Below are positions 9,935 to 21,891 of a stretch of DNA of 64,000 nucleotides, piece after piece. The notes under the pieces were generated by a model. The model was not told the origin of the DNA and made no database searches. It saw only the letters and a list, made by a program, of their open reading frames with translations. The first letter of the stretch is position 1, and each line of letters begins with the position of its first letter. Source of the DNA: Ceraceosorus guamensis (Eukaryota > Basidiomycota > Exobasidiomycetes > Ceraceosorales > Ceraceosoraceae); contig NW_020290054.1 of the NCBI RefSeq assembly GCF_003144195.1, forward strand, positions 1-64,000, written 5' to 3'. The translations under genes were made by a program, and so were the position numbers.

Positions 9935-11228
9935 CTACAAAAATTTGACACCATCCCCCTCTCCTCCCGTCGCTTCCAACAAGGCGGCTTTTCCATCCTT
10001 GATCAGGATGGCCAAAGCTTTTCGGAGCATCTCGTCGGGCAGTTCATGAAACTCTGTTCCTTCCGAAGGATCTCCGTGCGTCAGTTCGTAAAGTGTCAAG
10101 ATGGAGCCGTTCTGACCCGTCGAGCAGATCTGCGAGAGGGAAGGCGAAGTGGTAGCAAGGAAGATGGCAAGGGTGTGATATCGAAGAAGAAAAGTAAGAA
10201 GTTGCCTGATCAGCCGAGTACACAACAGGGCTCACCCAAGCGTAGATTTGATCGGCCCACTCTTCGGGCCTGTACCAGAAGATTAGGGCACGCGTCGACA
10301 GTGCCGCTCCAATTTTTGGTTTGGAAGGTCTGGACGGATCCCAAGTCGCATCGCCTGCGACCAAGGTGGACAGAGAGGAGCAAGACCCGACATCAGCGCT
10401 TGAGCACGCAAGAATGCGAGAAGCGCGGGGTTGCATCATCCTCGTCTCGACCCAGCTTGCTCTGCGCGTAACCGATGCACAACTCACCTCGCTCCACCAT
10501 GAATGCCAGAATCCTCTCAATCGCCAGCTCATCCAACCTCCTTGCACAAATCCTACTCTCAAAAAGTCCATCCGCTCCACCCCTCTCCCACTCTCCCTTG
10601 GCATCCAAAAAGAATCTGCGGTGATGTTTGCACCAGCTTCGAATAATGCTGGACCAGTTCGTAGCTTGAGTGGACCATGTCTCGGCGTGCGATTGAGGAG
10701 TGAAAAAGGGAGGAAAGGAATGTAGGGGTGGGAAGGTGTAGGAGGAGGAGGTGGTGTGTGTTGTTTGAGAGGAGGGAGGTGGGGGAGGAAGGGCTGCTGC
10801 TGAGGAGCCATCGGAGCGCCCCGCTGTTGGAGCGACACTGAGAGTATGCTGAGTCGCGACAGGTCTGCGCGATACGCTCACCGTCTCCCTTTGATTGCTA
10901 TTCTGCTCTGAATGCGTTGATTCGAGGGCAAAATCCTGCTGCTGCCCGTCTGCATTGGAGAGGCTGCTTGTTGAACCGGCCAAATAATCTGGGACGTTCC
11001 TGTTTTGATTCACGAGGATGTGATCCATGGCTTGTTGTAAGCCCTTGCTGCCCGTCGCCTCGATGGCCCAGCGTATACGGGCAGGCTCGAAGCCCATATT
11101 CGTCACTGTTTGATGCGGCATGAGCAGGATTTGAGCCTTCACCGCTCGAAGGACACGAGCACCGAGGGAGGCGGTGAGCTGAGAGGGACCGCGATGTGCC
11201 GCGACTCACGCGTGTCGAAATCGGACAT
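9935..11228 (-). CDS. VPS25: ESCRT-II subunit Vps25 with N-terminal UBA-like domain
   Basis: Vps25 is the ESCRT-II subunit that nucleates ESCRT-III by recruiting Vps20. Four exons: 11228-11210, 11144-10488, 10354-10236, 10129-9935 (329 aa). The Vps25 core is clear: FPPFFTPQ with tandem prolines, first winged helix (about 143-225), WYRPEEWADQIYAW, and second winged helix with LTLYELTHGD, FHELPDEMLRKALAIL and the terminal GVKFL. Ahead of it residues ~8-54 form a UBA-like three-helix module with the MGF loop (residues 23-25). It is joined by a ~90-residue Ser/Gln/Pro linker. The UBA and Vps25 parts share one uninterrupted exon with no ATG between them. Normal Vps25 proteins are about 175-200 aa without UBA. 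Exon 1 is only 19 nt; its acceptor lacks a pyrimidine tract, so the extreme N-terminus is less certain. Confidence 0.87.
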
Positions 11229-12044
11229 GACAGCACAACCTTTGAAGTGCTGCTGATCGGACGGGTCGGGCGCTAAGCTAGTCCGAGTTGGCCTTGGCCG
11301 GTGTTGCGAATCACAGTGGTCGGGTGACAAGTCTTGATTCCAAGGTCCACCTTTGGCGTCGCAGCTCTGCAGTGCCGTCGACTTGCTCCCTAGATCCTTT
11401 TCTCGTGCGATAAAATTCCAGCCTGTGATTCCTCGAACACGTTGGGAACGATGTGAGCGATGAAGAGGAGGTGGGGCAGGCGAGGCCTGCTTCAGATGTT
11501 CCGTACTCTCGCAGACCTGATGTGACGAATGGTGAATGCTTGTGACCTCGCATGCTTGGGCAAGTGGAGCGCCTATGGGCCTATCTCTATATACCGTACA
11601 TGCAAGGCGATCTTCTCGTGCGAGAATCAGAACACCAACTTTAAAGCGCTCAAGCTTTGAGATTTTTGACGCGGCGGTTGCACGATCATGAGCGAGGATG
11701 TATACGGGTATGCATGGCTTGTGTGCAGCATGCTGCAGCAGGCAAACAACGCAGCAGCAGCAGCAGCAGGGCTGGAATTTTCGACTTTTCGCAGCTGCTC
11801 GCTCATTCACCATTCAAGGAAGGCATTTCGCTATCATGGACATGGTCATGGACATTTCACTTTCACTCTCTCCCTCTCTCTCTCCGCGCGTCTACAAGGC
11901 AGAGCCACTGATCGGTGATTGACATCACATCGCCGCTCACGGACAAGCTGGATTTCGCCTTGCGTTGCTGCTCCTTGGCGCATCTCCCGCTACACACCTT
12001 GCTCGTCTTCACTCAGAGCCATATCTTGAGGGACGCTGCGCAGG
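11229..12044. other. Divergent promoter of VPS25 and RPA2
   Basis: About 0.8 kb between two divergent start codons. It holds a CAG-type run near 11749-11768 and a CT-rich stretch at about 11860-11885 in the presumed RPA2 leader. No separate gene seen. Confidence 0.6.
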
Positions 12045-15000
12045 ATGAGTGGCAGCCAATCTTCCTCCACCTCCGATTCGGATGGCCCATCGACACCGCC
12101 AGCAGCCACCGCAACACTGCCAAGATCGCTCAAGGAAGCACGTCGCCAAGCGCAGCCTGAAGCAGAAGCAGGCGATCCATTTCAAGACCATTTCAGCAAG
12201 CACAGTTCAGTACCTTGGCTCGAACCGCACACTTTTCACACGCTGCGTACCCAAGCGCGCTTCAAGCATCCCAGTGCCAAGCAGTTCGATCATCCAGATC
12301 TTCAAAATCTCACCGCTCCTCATATCGAGAGCTTCAATGCTTTGTGGGCACAAGATCCATCCGTCGACCCTTCCACCTCTTCCATCCTGCCCTCGCGCAT
12401 CTCTCAGGCTGGTAGCGGCGCGTCATCCAGCGGCCACAGTCTGCTAAAGGGTCTTCCGGGACTCGGAGATACGCTGGGCATAGGTGAAGGTCAAGGTCTG
12501 CTTGCCAAAGCTCTCAAGAGACTTCCTCCAAAAGTCATCTTTGATGGGAAAGGTGGATCTGACAACAAGAGGGGCAACAAGATGGAGATCAGCGTGGAGA
12601 GCGTCAGTCTGGCTAGGCCCGCTGCTAGCGAGCGCGCAAAGGGCTTGTCTGGCAAAAAGACTTTTCCAAGCGAGGTGAGTCATTCTTGTCTTGACTGTTG
12701 GTGCACTGCTGCGGAGAATGTCAACGCTCGACAGATTCTCATGCTCACCGACTTTGCCCTTCTTCTGACCTCGCGTACAGTGCCGTGAAAGGCTCATGAC
12801 GTACAGGGCTCGCATGACTGCGCGCATCGCTTGGAGGGTCAATGGTAACTTGCCTCACATCGAGGAGCGCGATCTAGGTCAGGTTCCCGTCATGGTCAAG
12901 GTGAGCAGCTGCGGATGGCCATTGATTGGCACGCTGCTTGGCTGACGAGCAGCTGCACCCTCCTCGGCACAGTCCAACCGGTGTCATCTTCGGGGCCTAT
13001 CCTCGCGCGAGTTGGTGCAGCGAGCAGAAGAGCCTCACGAGCTGGGCGGCTACTTTATCATCAATGGCAATGAAAGGCTGGTACGCTTCTTGATCGTCCC
13101 GCGAGCAAATCACGTCACGGCGATCGAAAGACCATCGTTCCAGAAACGAGGGCCGGAGTACTCGACCAAGGGTTGCACCATTCGTTGCTTGCACAAGAAC
13201 GACTTGTTGAGCTTTACCAACACTGTCCACTACCTAACCAACGGCGGCGTCACGCTCAGGTTCAGCATGAGGAAATCAGAGTACATGATTCCTGTCGTCA
13301 TGCTGCTCAAGTCCCTCGTCTCCGCCACCGACAAGGAGATCTTTTCGGACTTGGTACAAGGCGATTTCGACAACACGTTTTTGGCTGATAGAGTGGAGCT
13401 TTTGCTGCGAGGCTTCAAATCGTACGGCTTGTGGACGGGAGAGCAATGCTGCGAATACCTCGGGGACAAATTCAGAGTGGCCATGGCCACACCGGAAGAT
13501 TGGAGCAACTTTCAAGTAGGCAGCGAGCTCATCAAACGCATGGTTTTGCCTCATCTGGACACGCCAAGGGACAAGTACAATATGCTCATCTTTATGATGC
13601 GCAAGTTGTACTCTCTCGTAGCTGGTGACTGCTGCCCCGACAATCCCGACTCGCCTCAACATCAAGAGATCCTCTTGCCGGGATTCTTGTACGGACAGAT
13701 CATCAAGGAGAGGATTGATGAGTACCTGATCGCCTTGAGAGGCCAAGTCTCTCGAGAATTGAGATCAAAGCAAGGCATGGACTTTTTCAACGCTTCTTCC
13801 ATGTCCAAAGTCTTTGCTCGTGTCAATTCTGACCTGGGAGCGAGATTGGCCAATTTTTTGGCCACTGGCAACCTGGTCAGTCCGACCGGATTGGACCTTC
13901 AACAGATTGGTGGTTTCACAGTAGTGGCGGAGAAGCTCAACTTCTACAGGTATTTGGCCCATTTCAGGTCCGTCCATCGAGGAGCCTTTTTTGCAGAACT
14001 CAAGACCACGACCGTCAGAAAGCTTTTGCCTGAAGCGTGGGGCTTCCTGTGTCCTGTGCACACGCCCGACGGCTCCCCATGCGGGCTGTTGAATCATTTC
14101 AGTCACTCTTGCAGGCTCATTACGCGCGAAGTGGACACGAGCTGCGTGCCATCTCTGCTCTCCTCGCTGGGCATGTCTGCTCCGTTCGCGTCAGGCATCG
14201 ATGGACGACAACACGTCGTTGTTCAGCTTGACGGCATCATTATCGGCTATGCCACTCCTGCGCTCGCTTTCCACATGGCCAACCAGCTGCGCAGCTGGAA
14301 AACAGAAGGCAAAGAAAAGGTGCCGATGGATCTGGAAATCGGCTTTGTGCCTACATCTAAAGGCGGTCAGTACCCTGGTCTGTACCTCTTCTCTAGCAGA
14401 GCTAGGATGATGAGACCTGTCAGATACCTCAAGAACAATAGGGTCGATATGGTGGGACCATTCGAACAGGTCTATCTCGATGTTGCGTGCATGCCCGATG
14501 AGATTGAAACGGGCGTCACCACCCATGCCGAATTGAGCCCTACCAATGTGCTCAGCGTGATTGCCAATCTCACGCCGTTTTCAGACTTTAATCAGAGTCC
14601 AAGAAACATGTACCGTGAGTGTCTCAGGGACGCGCCTTTGCGTTCGTTGCCAAATTTGCTGATCGCTAGCTTGCTCGTCGACAGAGTGCCAGATGGGAAA
14701 GCAGACGATGGGAACGCCTTCCACGGCCATCAATCACCGTACCGACAATAAGCTGTACCGGATTCAGACGCCCCAGACGCCCGTCGTGCGACCACAGCTC
14801 CATAATCGTTACAGCTTCGACGAGGCGCCAAACGGGGCCAACGCCATTGTGGCGGTCATCAGTTATACAGGATATGACATGGAAGATGCGATGATTCTGA
14901 ACAAGTCTGCGCACGAACGAGGATTCGGCTACGGCAGCGTCTACAAGAGCGAGACGGTGGATCTGACGGATATGCACGGTGCTTCGACGAGCGCTGGAAT

Positions 15001-16330
15001 ACTCAACCTTCGCTTTGCTCTCGGGCACGATGTGGACGTCGAGTCCAAAGTGAGAAATACGATCGATGTGGACGGACTGCCCATCATCGGAGCCAAGGTG
15101 CTAAACGGCGCGCCCATGGTCGCTTACTTTGACGACCTTCGCGGAAAGACGTCTTACCACAAGTTCAAGGGCGACGACTTCGCATACATCGACACGGTGC
15201 GCTTGATAGGTACAGACTCTGGCGAAGGTAGCTGCACCAAGATACAGATCGTTTTGAGAATACCAAGGTCCCCGGTCATTGGCGACAAATTCAGTTCCAG
15301 ACATGGGCAAAAGGGTGTGTGCAGTCAAAAGTGGCCAGCTATAGACATGCCCTTTTCGGAAAGCGGCATGCAACCGGACGTCATCATCAACCCGCATGCC
15401 TTTCCTAGTCGTATGACCATCGGCATGCTGATTGAGAGCTTGGCAGGCAAAGCGGGCGCCATGCACGGCATCTCTCAAGATTGCACGCCGTGGACATTTA
15501 GCGAGAGGGATACGCCGATCGAGTACTTTGGAGAGCAGCTCAAGCTGGCTGGATACAACCACGTCGGCAATGAACCGATGTACTCTGGCATCACGGGACA
15601 AGAACTTCAGGCGGACATTTACCTCGGCGTAGTCTATTATCAGAGATTGAGACACATGGTCAATGACAAATTTCAAGTGAGAACTACTGGACCTGTGCAT
15701 TCCTTGACTCGACAACCCATCAAGGGTCGTAAGAGGGCAGGAGGCATCCGATTCGGAGAGATGGAACGCGACGCGCTTCTAGCTCACGGAACCAGCTTCC
15801 TTCTGCAAGATCGACTGATGAACTGTTCGGACTACAGCACGAGCTTCGTGTGCCGCACGTGCGGCAGCATCATCAGTTTGGGCTACGACGATGCCGGCTT
15901 GTCCGGCGTGCAGACGCTGGATGGCAATACGTCCAGGTCCAATCATCCGGCCAGTTTGGGCCCGAATGGCGAATATTGTAGGATATGTAGAGCGGACGAT
16001 GAGGTCAGGGAAGCGCAGGGAAGAGCTAGGTTACCCAAAGGAGCTAGCAGGATCCCGCAAGGCGCTACTAGACTTCAAATCGGTAGGGAAAACGTCATTA
16101 GAAGAGGAAATGGCGGATTGGACGTCATTGTGAGTAAGCGAAGCGCTTCAAGAAGAACCATGGCAGTCGAGACTGGGGGGAAAAAGACAAGTCGTCTTAT
16201 CCAGTCGATCATTCCGTTCCTCACTCCTATTGCCTCGATTGGCTCCTCACAGGCCATCCCTTATGTTCTCAAGTATCTCAGCACCGAGCTCGCTTCGGTC
16301 GGTATGCGCATCTGCTTCGAGATCGTCTAG
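12045..16330 (+). CDS. RPA2: RNA polymerase I second-largest subunit (Rpa135/A135)
   Basis: Beta-like subunit of RNA polymerase I, which transcribes the 35S rRNA precursor in the nucleolus. Five exons: 12045-12674, 12781-12900, 12973-14614, 14685-16129, 16253-16330 (1304 aa). Diagnostic blocks include GGYFIINGNERLVR, RGAFFAELKTTTVRKLLPEA, WGFLCPVHTPDGSPCGLLNH, MGKQTMGTP, GYDMEDAMILNKSA, GDKFSSRHGQKGVCSQKWP and a C-terminal zinc site (Cys1187/1190 and Cys1229/1232). The Ala in RGAFF and the diverged fork loops distinguish it from Pol II and Pol III homologues. The N-terminal ~130 residues are longer than in yeast and partly low in complexity. The last intron (16130-16252) is 123 nt, in frame and stop-free, so unspliced RNA would still encode a full-length protein with 41 extra residues. 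Confidence 0.96.
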
Positions 16331-16856
16331 ACACTCGCTCAAGCGCCCTTGCAACATCCGAGCACACATGGCCCCGTCATGCACACATCCCATCCCTTGC
16401 ACCAAATCACCTTTTCCTACCCAATGCGCCTTGCCCCGCCGTGCTCGCTTTGCGTCGAGAGGGCCAGAAGGCACGAACTGAGCACATCTCCTCTTTTCCT
16501 ATTCCAGACAACAGCATCTCTTCCTCCACCCATCGCTCCTCCGCACGCCTTGTCAATTCTACGCGAAACGCTTAAAACGCGCGCTCAACAGAGCAGGGTC
16601 GAGGGTCGGAGAGAAAGGCATATGATTTGATGCTGATACTACAAGTAGAAGAGCAGGCAAAAGCCTGCATGCTTGATGAGCCCCATGAATGCGCGCTCGA
16701 GATTACGCCCACAGTGCTCGATTTTTTGGATGTGTGAGGTGAAGAATGTCCGCCATCACGCTGAGTCGAGAGCGGATCAGATTCAAGCTCGTTGGCATGT
16801 GATTGTTGCGCGACATGGATTGCGTGACGGAGACGAGAGTTGGGCGGAAAAGACCT
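16331..16856. other. Convergent spacer between RPA2 and RPS7
   Basis: About 0.5 kb holding the two 3' UTRs. Nothing else recognised. Confidence 0.6.
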
Positions 16857-17850
16857 TTACGCGCCATCGGCGTCCTTGAAGAGCGGAGATCAGAACGACG
16901 GCGGGTCAGCAAGCTTCGCGCATGAGTGATCTCAGCATCGCCATTGCGCTGCAGCTTGCTCAACGACCGTGCTCTCTCCAAATGTCTGCCTCTCCTGAAG
17001 CTTCTACACGGGCCGCTCACCTTGAACATGAAAGTGACCTCCTTTCCTGTAAGCTTCCTGTAGACGCTGGAGAAGCTGTCCAGCTTGTACTCCAGACTGG
17101 TAGCATCCTTCGAGTCCAAGAAGCACTTGATCAGCTTGTTTCCATCCGTAGCAACGCGCACACGCTTGCCGGTGATCTCTGTGGGGAAGACGAGGTCTTC
17201 CAAGATGCTCTCGTGAACGGCGGTGAGAGTGCGGGAACGGGGACGGGGTTGCTTGGCGCGAGAGTTGCGGCCGGGCTTGGCCAGCACGCGCCTTTGGCCG
17301 ACGAAGATGACGTGGCGGTCGGAGAACTTCTTCTCGAGCTCACGGGTCAGCCTGTTTCACCAGGGAGAGTCTTGAGTCAGCGAGGAAAGTTCAAACGTGC
17401 TATGCGAGCGCCATCAAGTGCCGAGGGTCTACCTCCTGCCGAAGTGGTGTGTGCGCGTTGGTATAGCAAGGTGATGTGGCCTGGCTCATGTGCACTTCGT
17501 CATGAGCGCGAGCTGCCTTTTGTCCAGGCCACACAGAATTGCTTCCCCGTGGTGATACTGTTGCCCATGCTACGCCTCGCGCAACCTTTTCAATCGGCGA
17601 CTCACCTCTGCTGGATCTTGTGGAATGCCTTGAGCTGGGGCACAGGCACAAAGATGACGATGGCCTTCTTTCCCCCCTTCACATCAACCTCCTTGGCAGC
17701 GCTGATCTGCAAAGGTCTCAATTCTGCCTTGAGCTCGGGGACATTGCTCTCGAGGTCGAGCAGAGCTTGAGCCACGGTGGTCTCGGTCTCGGAAGGGCTG
17801 ACCGCGGGTGCGCCGGCTGTGCGCAGGATCTTGTTAGAAACGGATGCCAT
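16857..17850 (-). CDS. RPS7: 40S ribosomal protein eS7 (S7)
   Basis: Small-subunit ribosomal protein, also used in 18S rRNA processing. Three exons: 17850-17606, 17351-17021, 16874-16857 (197 aa; family about 190-194). The sequence runs from [15 protein letters not shown] through [60 protein letters not shown] and [20 protein letters not shown]. The final exon holds only five codons and the stop (DADGA). An upstream in-frame ATG at 17859 would add three residues. Introns are 254 and 146 nt, longer than most in this window; the first contains a strong hairpin listed separately. Confidence 0.96.
17475..17533 (-). ncRNA. Structured hairpin within RPS7 intron 1 (possible intronic RNA)
   Basis: Outer arms 17475-17484 and 17524-17533 (TGTGGCCTGG with its exact complement) and inner arms 17484-17490 and 17501-17507 (GCTCATG with its exact complement) form a two-part hairpin with one asymmetric internal loop. 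Such pairing could be an intronic snoRNA (H/ACA-like) or a splicing-regulatory structure. Clear H and ACA boxes, or C/D boxes, were not found, so this is structure without an assigned class. Confidence 0.35.
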
Positions 17851-19371
17851 GTTGGGCACTGAGTGTGGCGAGAAAGTAACGTGGGGTTGTCAGCAAACGC
17901 TTTCTTATGCGAGTGATTGGGGCGCTGATGCAATGGAAGGCAGTCATCATGCGCTCGACACGGTCCTGTTGCCTACTTGCGCCTGTAGTTGCGTTTTTCC
18001 TGCTCCTGCTCTTTGCTTCTGCTAGTCTGCGCCCTGCTTCATCCCCTCTTTCCCCCGTCACCACGCATATCTTGCCGCAACACCAGTGCGCTCCGAGCTT
18101 TGTAACATTTCCCAGCAAGTGCCGAAGAAAGCACTGCCTTCTGTTTATCTCGATCGCCTGGCCTTCCACATGAAGCTCTCCGGCGCACCCGAGGGATGTA
18201 GAGATCCAACGTGCGCTGCTGAGATGCTGCTGAGAGGCTCTAGCAGGTCGCTGATACTTACATATTTGAGTATGACTGCTAGCGGAGTATTGAGCTTTCC
18301 GAGTGGTGAGAGAAACGTCAGGCATTGATGCCGATTCTAGAATTGCTGTAGGTATACACGAAGGAATGCTGCGGGCGCGGACATCAGCTGCAGCTTGTAT
18401 ACGGTCGCGCGCCCCTCGTAACATTCGACCACGTGGCGAGCCTGGCACTCGTCGCAGGCGTCTCGCGCGAGAAGCGCATCGATGGCCGACGCTGATCACA
18501 AAGACAGCACGTGCTCTGTCTTATATCAGCAGCGACGCAGCGACTCGTGACTCTGACTGGTCCCATGCAATCTGAATTCAACTACAGCTGTACGCACACC
18601 GGTTCTCCGCCGGCTCGACGTTGTACACCAACCCAACACGCGGGACAGGCAGACTTCCACACAGCACATGCCTTCACAATTGTGATCGTCCAAGATTGGC
18701 GGCAGTGAACCTGAGGTCCAGCTTGTCTATAAGCTGGGATGCTGCTAGTGCAAGCTTCGGTGGTCAGATGCCAAAGTCACAACGTGAGGGCGTGATGCCG
18801 AACATGTTATGCGCGCTTCAGCACCATCGTAAAAGTGCAATATATGATGTGAGCACTCGTGGTGGTGGCATCTCTTTTGACCGCCTTGACACCGTGTTTT
18901 GGGGAAATCGATGAAAGCACTGCAAAGTTGGCTCTGAGGATGGATGGCACGGCCGTGACCACCAGCTGGTTACGGCAGTGAGCAGCCAGCCAGCAGCTTC
19001 ACATCGGCAGTCAGCTTCCGCAAACCGTGAGCCGCATGTGTGAATTGTGGTAATGAGCGAATACAAACCGCGTCCGCGTCGCTTACAAGAGGTTGCGCGC
19101 CGTGCATGACGAGATGCGATTAGAGCTCTTCATCAGCCCTTAACCCGCGAATGGTGAATCAGACGCTCTTGCTTTGACTCCACACATCGCTCACACTCGT
19201 ATATACGTACACAAGGCTGTGTTCTCGTTGCTGTTCTCCGCTTCGAAAGTCCTTTGCTCCTACCGCTCGTCGCGGCATTGAGCGGACTTGGCAGCTCTCA
19301 AGCTCTGACCGAGTGGATTTCGCTCCTTATTCTTAATCACTCTCCTTCTCCCCACAACGACATCATCCGCT
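17851..19371. other. Divergent promoter of RPS7 and LCB2
   Basis: About 1.5 kb between divergent start codons. It contains one ACTCGTGACT motif copy at 18543-18552 and a TATATAC element at 19200-19206, about 170 nt before the LCB2 ATG. No further gene was supportable. Confidence 0.6.
19200..19206 (+). promoter_or_regulatory. TATA-like element of LCB2
   Basis: TATATAC on the plus strand about 165 nt upstream of the LCB2 start codon. Position is plausible for a leader of moderate length; not tested. Confidence 0.35.
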
Positions 19372-21891
19372 ATGCCCTCCTGGCGTAGATCTAGCAATCG
19401 CTCGAGCGGCAGCGCCAGCGGCAGTACAGGCACACCAACTGACTCTCCGTCTCCATCGGCAGGGACGAGCGTCACGTCCTCGCCTTCGCCAAGCATGCGT
19501 AAGCGCTGGTCCTTGACACCGAGCAAAAACCGCGAAGCAGCCACAGAGCTCGCCACATCTGCATCCCCAAGTCCCGGATCGCGCATTGTCAGCGCTGCCG
19601 GAAAGGGAGTGCCCACAGTCAGTGTTTCTCCACCTGAAGCTGCCAATGATGCGACCAGCAACAGCACAGATTCGAATGACTCCAGCTCGCCGTCTCATCA
19701 AAGAGGACGATCCTCAAAAGACAGCCCTTCTTCATCCTCTAGCTCTCCGAGCGACGAGCTAGGCAGTCAGCCTCCCAGCATGACGACGGGCAGCACATCC
19801 GCCAGTATAGAGAGCTTGGAGAGCATTCAAGATCTGCACCAGAGGTCTGTTGCCAAAGCAGCTCTCATCGCGGCCGCCGCTTCTGGTGGAACAAACAAGC
19901 TGTCAGGTGGTGTTTTGAGCACTCCAGCCGGCAACGTCGTCATTGGCGCTGGTCTTGGCGCAGCTGCTGCGGCCGAGGCTCCCACATCCCACTCCAGCAG
20001 CGCAGATGGCTCCACGCTAGTGCACTCAGAGTTCGGATACTGCGCGAACCCTGCTTTCAGGTACGAGTCTTCACACAAGAATGGGTCTCTTCCAAGCCCA
20101 CATGAAGAGGAACCGCCATACTATACGGTCCTGACCACCTACCTCTCGTATGCTATCCTCATCGTCGTGGGTCACATTCGAGACTTTCTCGAAAAGCGCT
20201 TCTACCCTTCGACCTTTACTCATCTCGTAGAGATCAACGGCTATGCTCCTTTGAACTCCGACTTTGACAGCTTCTACACGCGTAGACTCAAGCATCGTCT
20301 AGAAGATTGCTTTGCCAGACCGGTCACGGGCGTGTGCGGCAGAACCGTCACTCTGCTCGATCGCACTTCCCAAAATGCTTTTGATACATTCGAGCTCACC
20401 GGCGAAAAGACTCGCTGTCTCAACGTATCAGCATACAACTATCTGGGATTTGCTCAGAGTCACGGCGCCTGCGCAGACGCTGTAGAAAGGTGCTTGAATA
20501 CGTACGGCGTAAGCAGCTATGGGTCGAGGTTGGGTGTGGGCGCACTCGATCTGCAAGCCCAAGCAGAGAAGCTGGTAGCTCAATTCGTGGGCAAGCAAGA
20601 TTGCTGTGTGGTATCGATGGGATTCGCCACCAACAGCACAACTATCCCTGCCATTGCTGGCCCAGGCGCGCTCATCATCTCGGACGAGTACAATCATTCT
20701 TCTATCAGATTTGGTGCCAGACTTACGGGGGCAGCTATCAGACAGTACAAGCACAACGACATGGAGGACTTGGAACATTTGCTGAGAGAGTGCATCTCTC
20801 AAGGTATGCCTCGCACGCACAGACCATGGAAGAAGATTTTCTTGATGGTGGAAGGCTTGTATTCGATGGAAGGCACACTTGTCAACCTGCCAAAAGTGCT
20901 GGAGCTCAAGGACCGTTACAAAGTGAGTTGTGCATCGGCTTCTCAGCATACTTGAAGCTTTGGCGACTGATTCCAAAGTGTTACGTCGACTGCGCGTGTC
21001 GTGCAGTTCTACCTCTATATCGACGAGGCTCACTCTATCGGTGCTATAGGACCTCGCGGTCGAGGAGTCTGCGACTACTTTGGTGTCGACCCGGCGCGCG
21101 TTGATATTCTGATGGGTACATTCACTAAATCGTTCGGAGCTGCTGGAGGATACATCTGCGGGGACAAGAGCATCATCGATAGGGTCAGGTTGGCTAACCA
21201 CGCCAACGTATACGGAGAGACGTTGAGTCCTCCTGTTCTGACCCAGATCATCTCCTCCATGGCTGGCATCATGGGCGTGGGCAATGCTGCGCACGAGATG
21301 GCGCTTTTGCCCTCCTTCGTTCACCTGCCTCCCCGATTGCTCGACGGCTCCGAAGGTCGCGAGCGATTGCGAAGACTGGCTTTCAATGCTCGATACTTAT
21401 CCAGTGGGCTCAGGAAACTGGGCTTCATCGTCTACGGTCATCGCGACAGTCCTATCGTTCCGCTGCTCATCTTCAACCCAGCCAAGATGCAAATGTTTAG
21501 CCGAATGATGCTCGATCGGTCTTCCTCCGTGCCACCTTCCAGGCGTTTGGCAGCGTCGGAGAAGGATCTTTCTTCACGGGAATTGGCAAGGCTCAACGAC
21601 CCGGCTTCTGCTGAGGCGCTGCACGACGATGGCACGTTCAGCCGACCACCCATCGTAGTCGTCGTGGTGGCTTACCCAGCCACACCTCTAATCTCATCCA
21701 GAGTCAGGTTCTGCGTGTCCGCAAGCCACACGAAGAGCGACATCGACGATGTGCTACGTGCTTCCGATGAGATTGGAGAGGCGCTGCACATGAAGATTGG
21801 AACTGGCGCACCTGGACGTAGGTGGACCATTGATGAAGTCACCAGTCGCAGCCTGGAATTGGTGCACTGGAACGGCACGGATGCCATCTAG
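19372..21891 (+). CDS. LCB2: Serine palmitoyltransferase catalytic subunit Lcb2
   Basis: Condenses serine with palmitoyl-CoA to 3-ketodihydrosphingosine, the first committed step of sphingolipid synthesis, in the ER membrane with Lcb1. Two exons: 19372-20922 and 21007-21891 (811 aa). Alpha-oxoamine synthase features: one membrane segment (YLSYAILIVV, about residues 255-270), NVSAYNYLGFAQ, YGSRLGVGALDL, SDEYNHSSIRFGARLTGA, MVEGLYSMEGTLVNLP, YIDEAHSIGAIGPRGRG and the PLP-binding GTFTKSFGAAGGY with Lys558. Yeast Lcb2 is 561 aa; the excess is mainly a Ser/Thr/Pro-rich N-terminal extension of about 210 residues and an insert of about 55 residues near the C-terminus. The extension looks disordered and could carry regulatory phosphorylation sites. 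Identity is firm. Confidence 0.96.
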
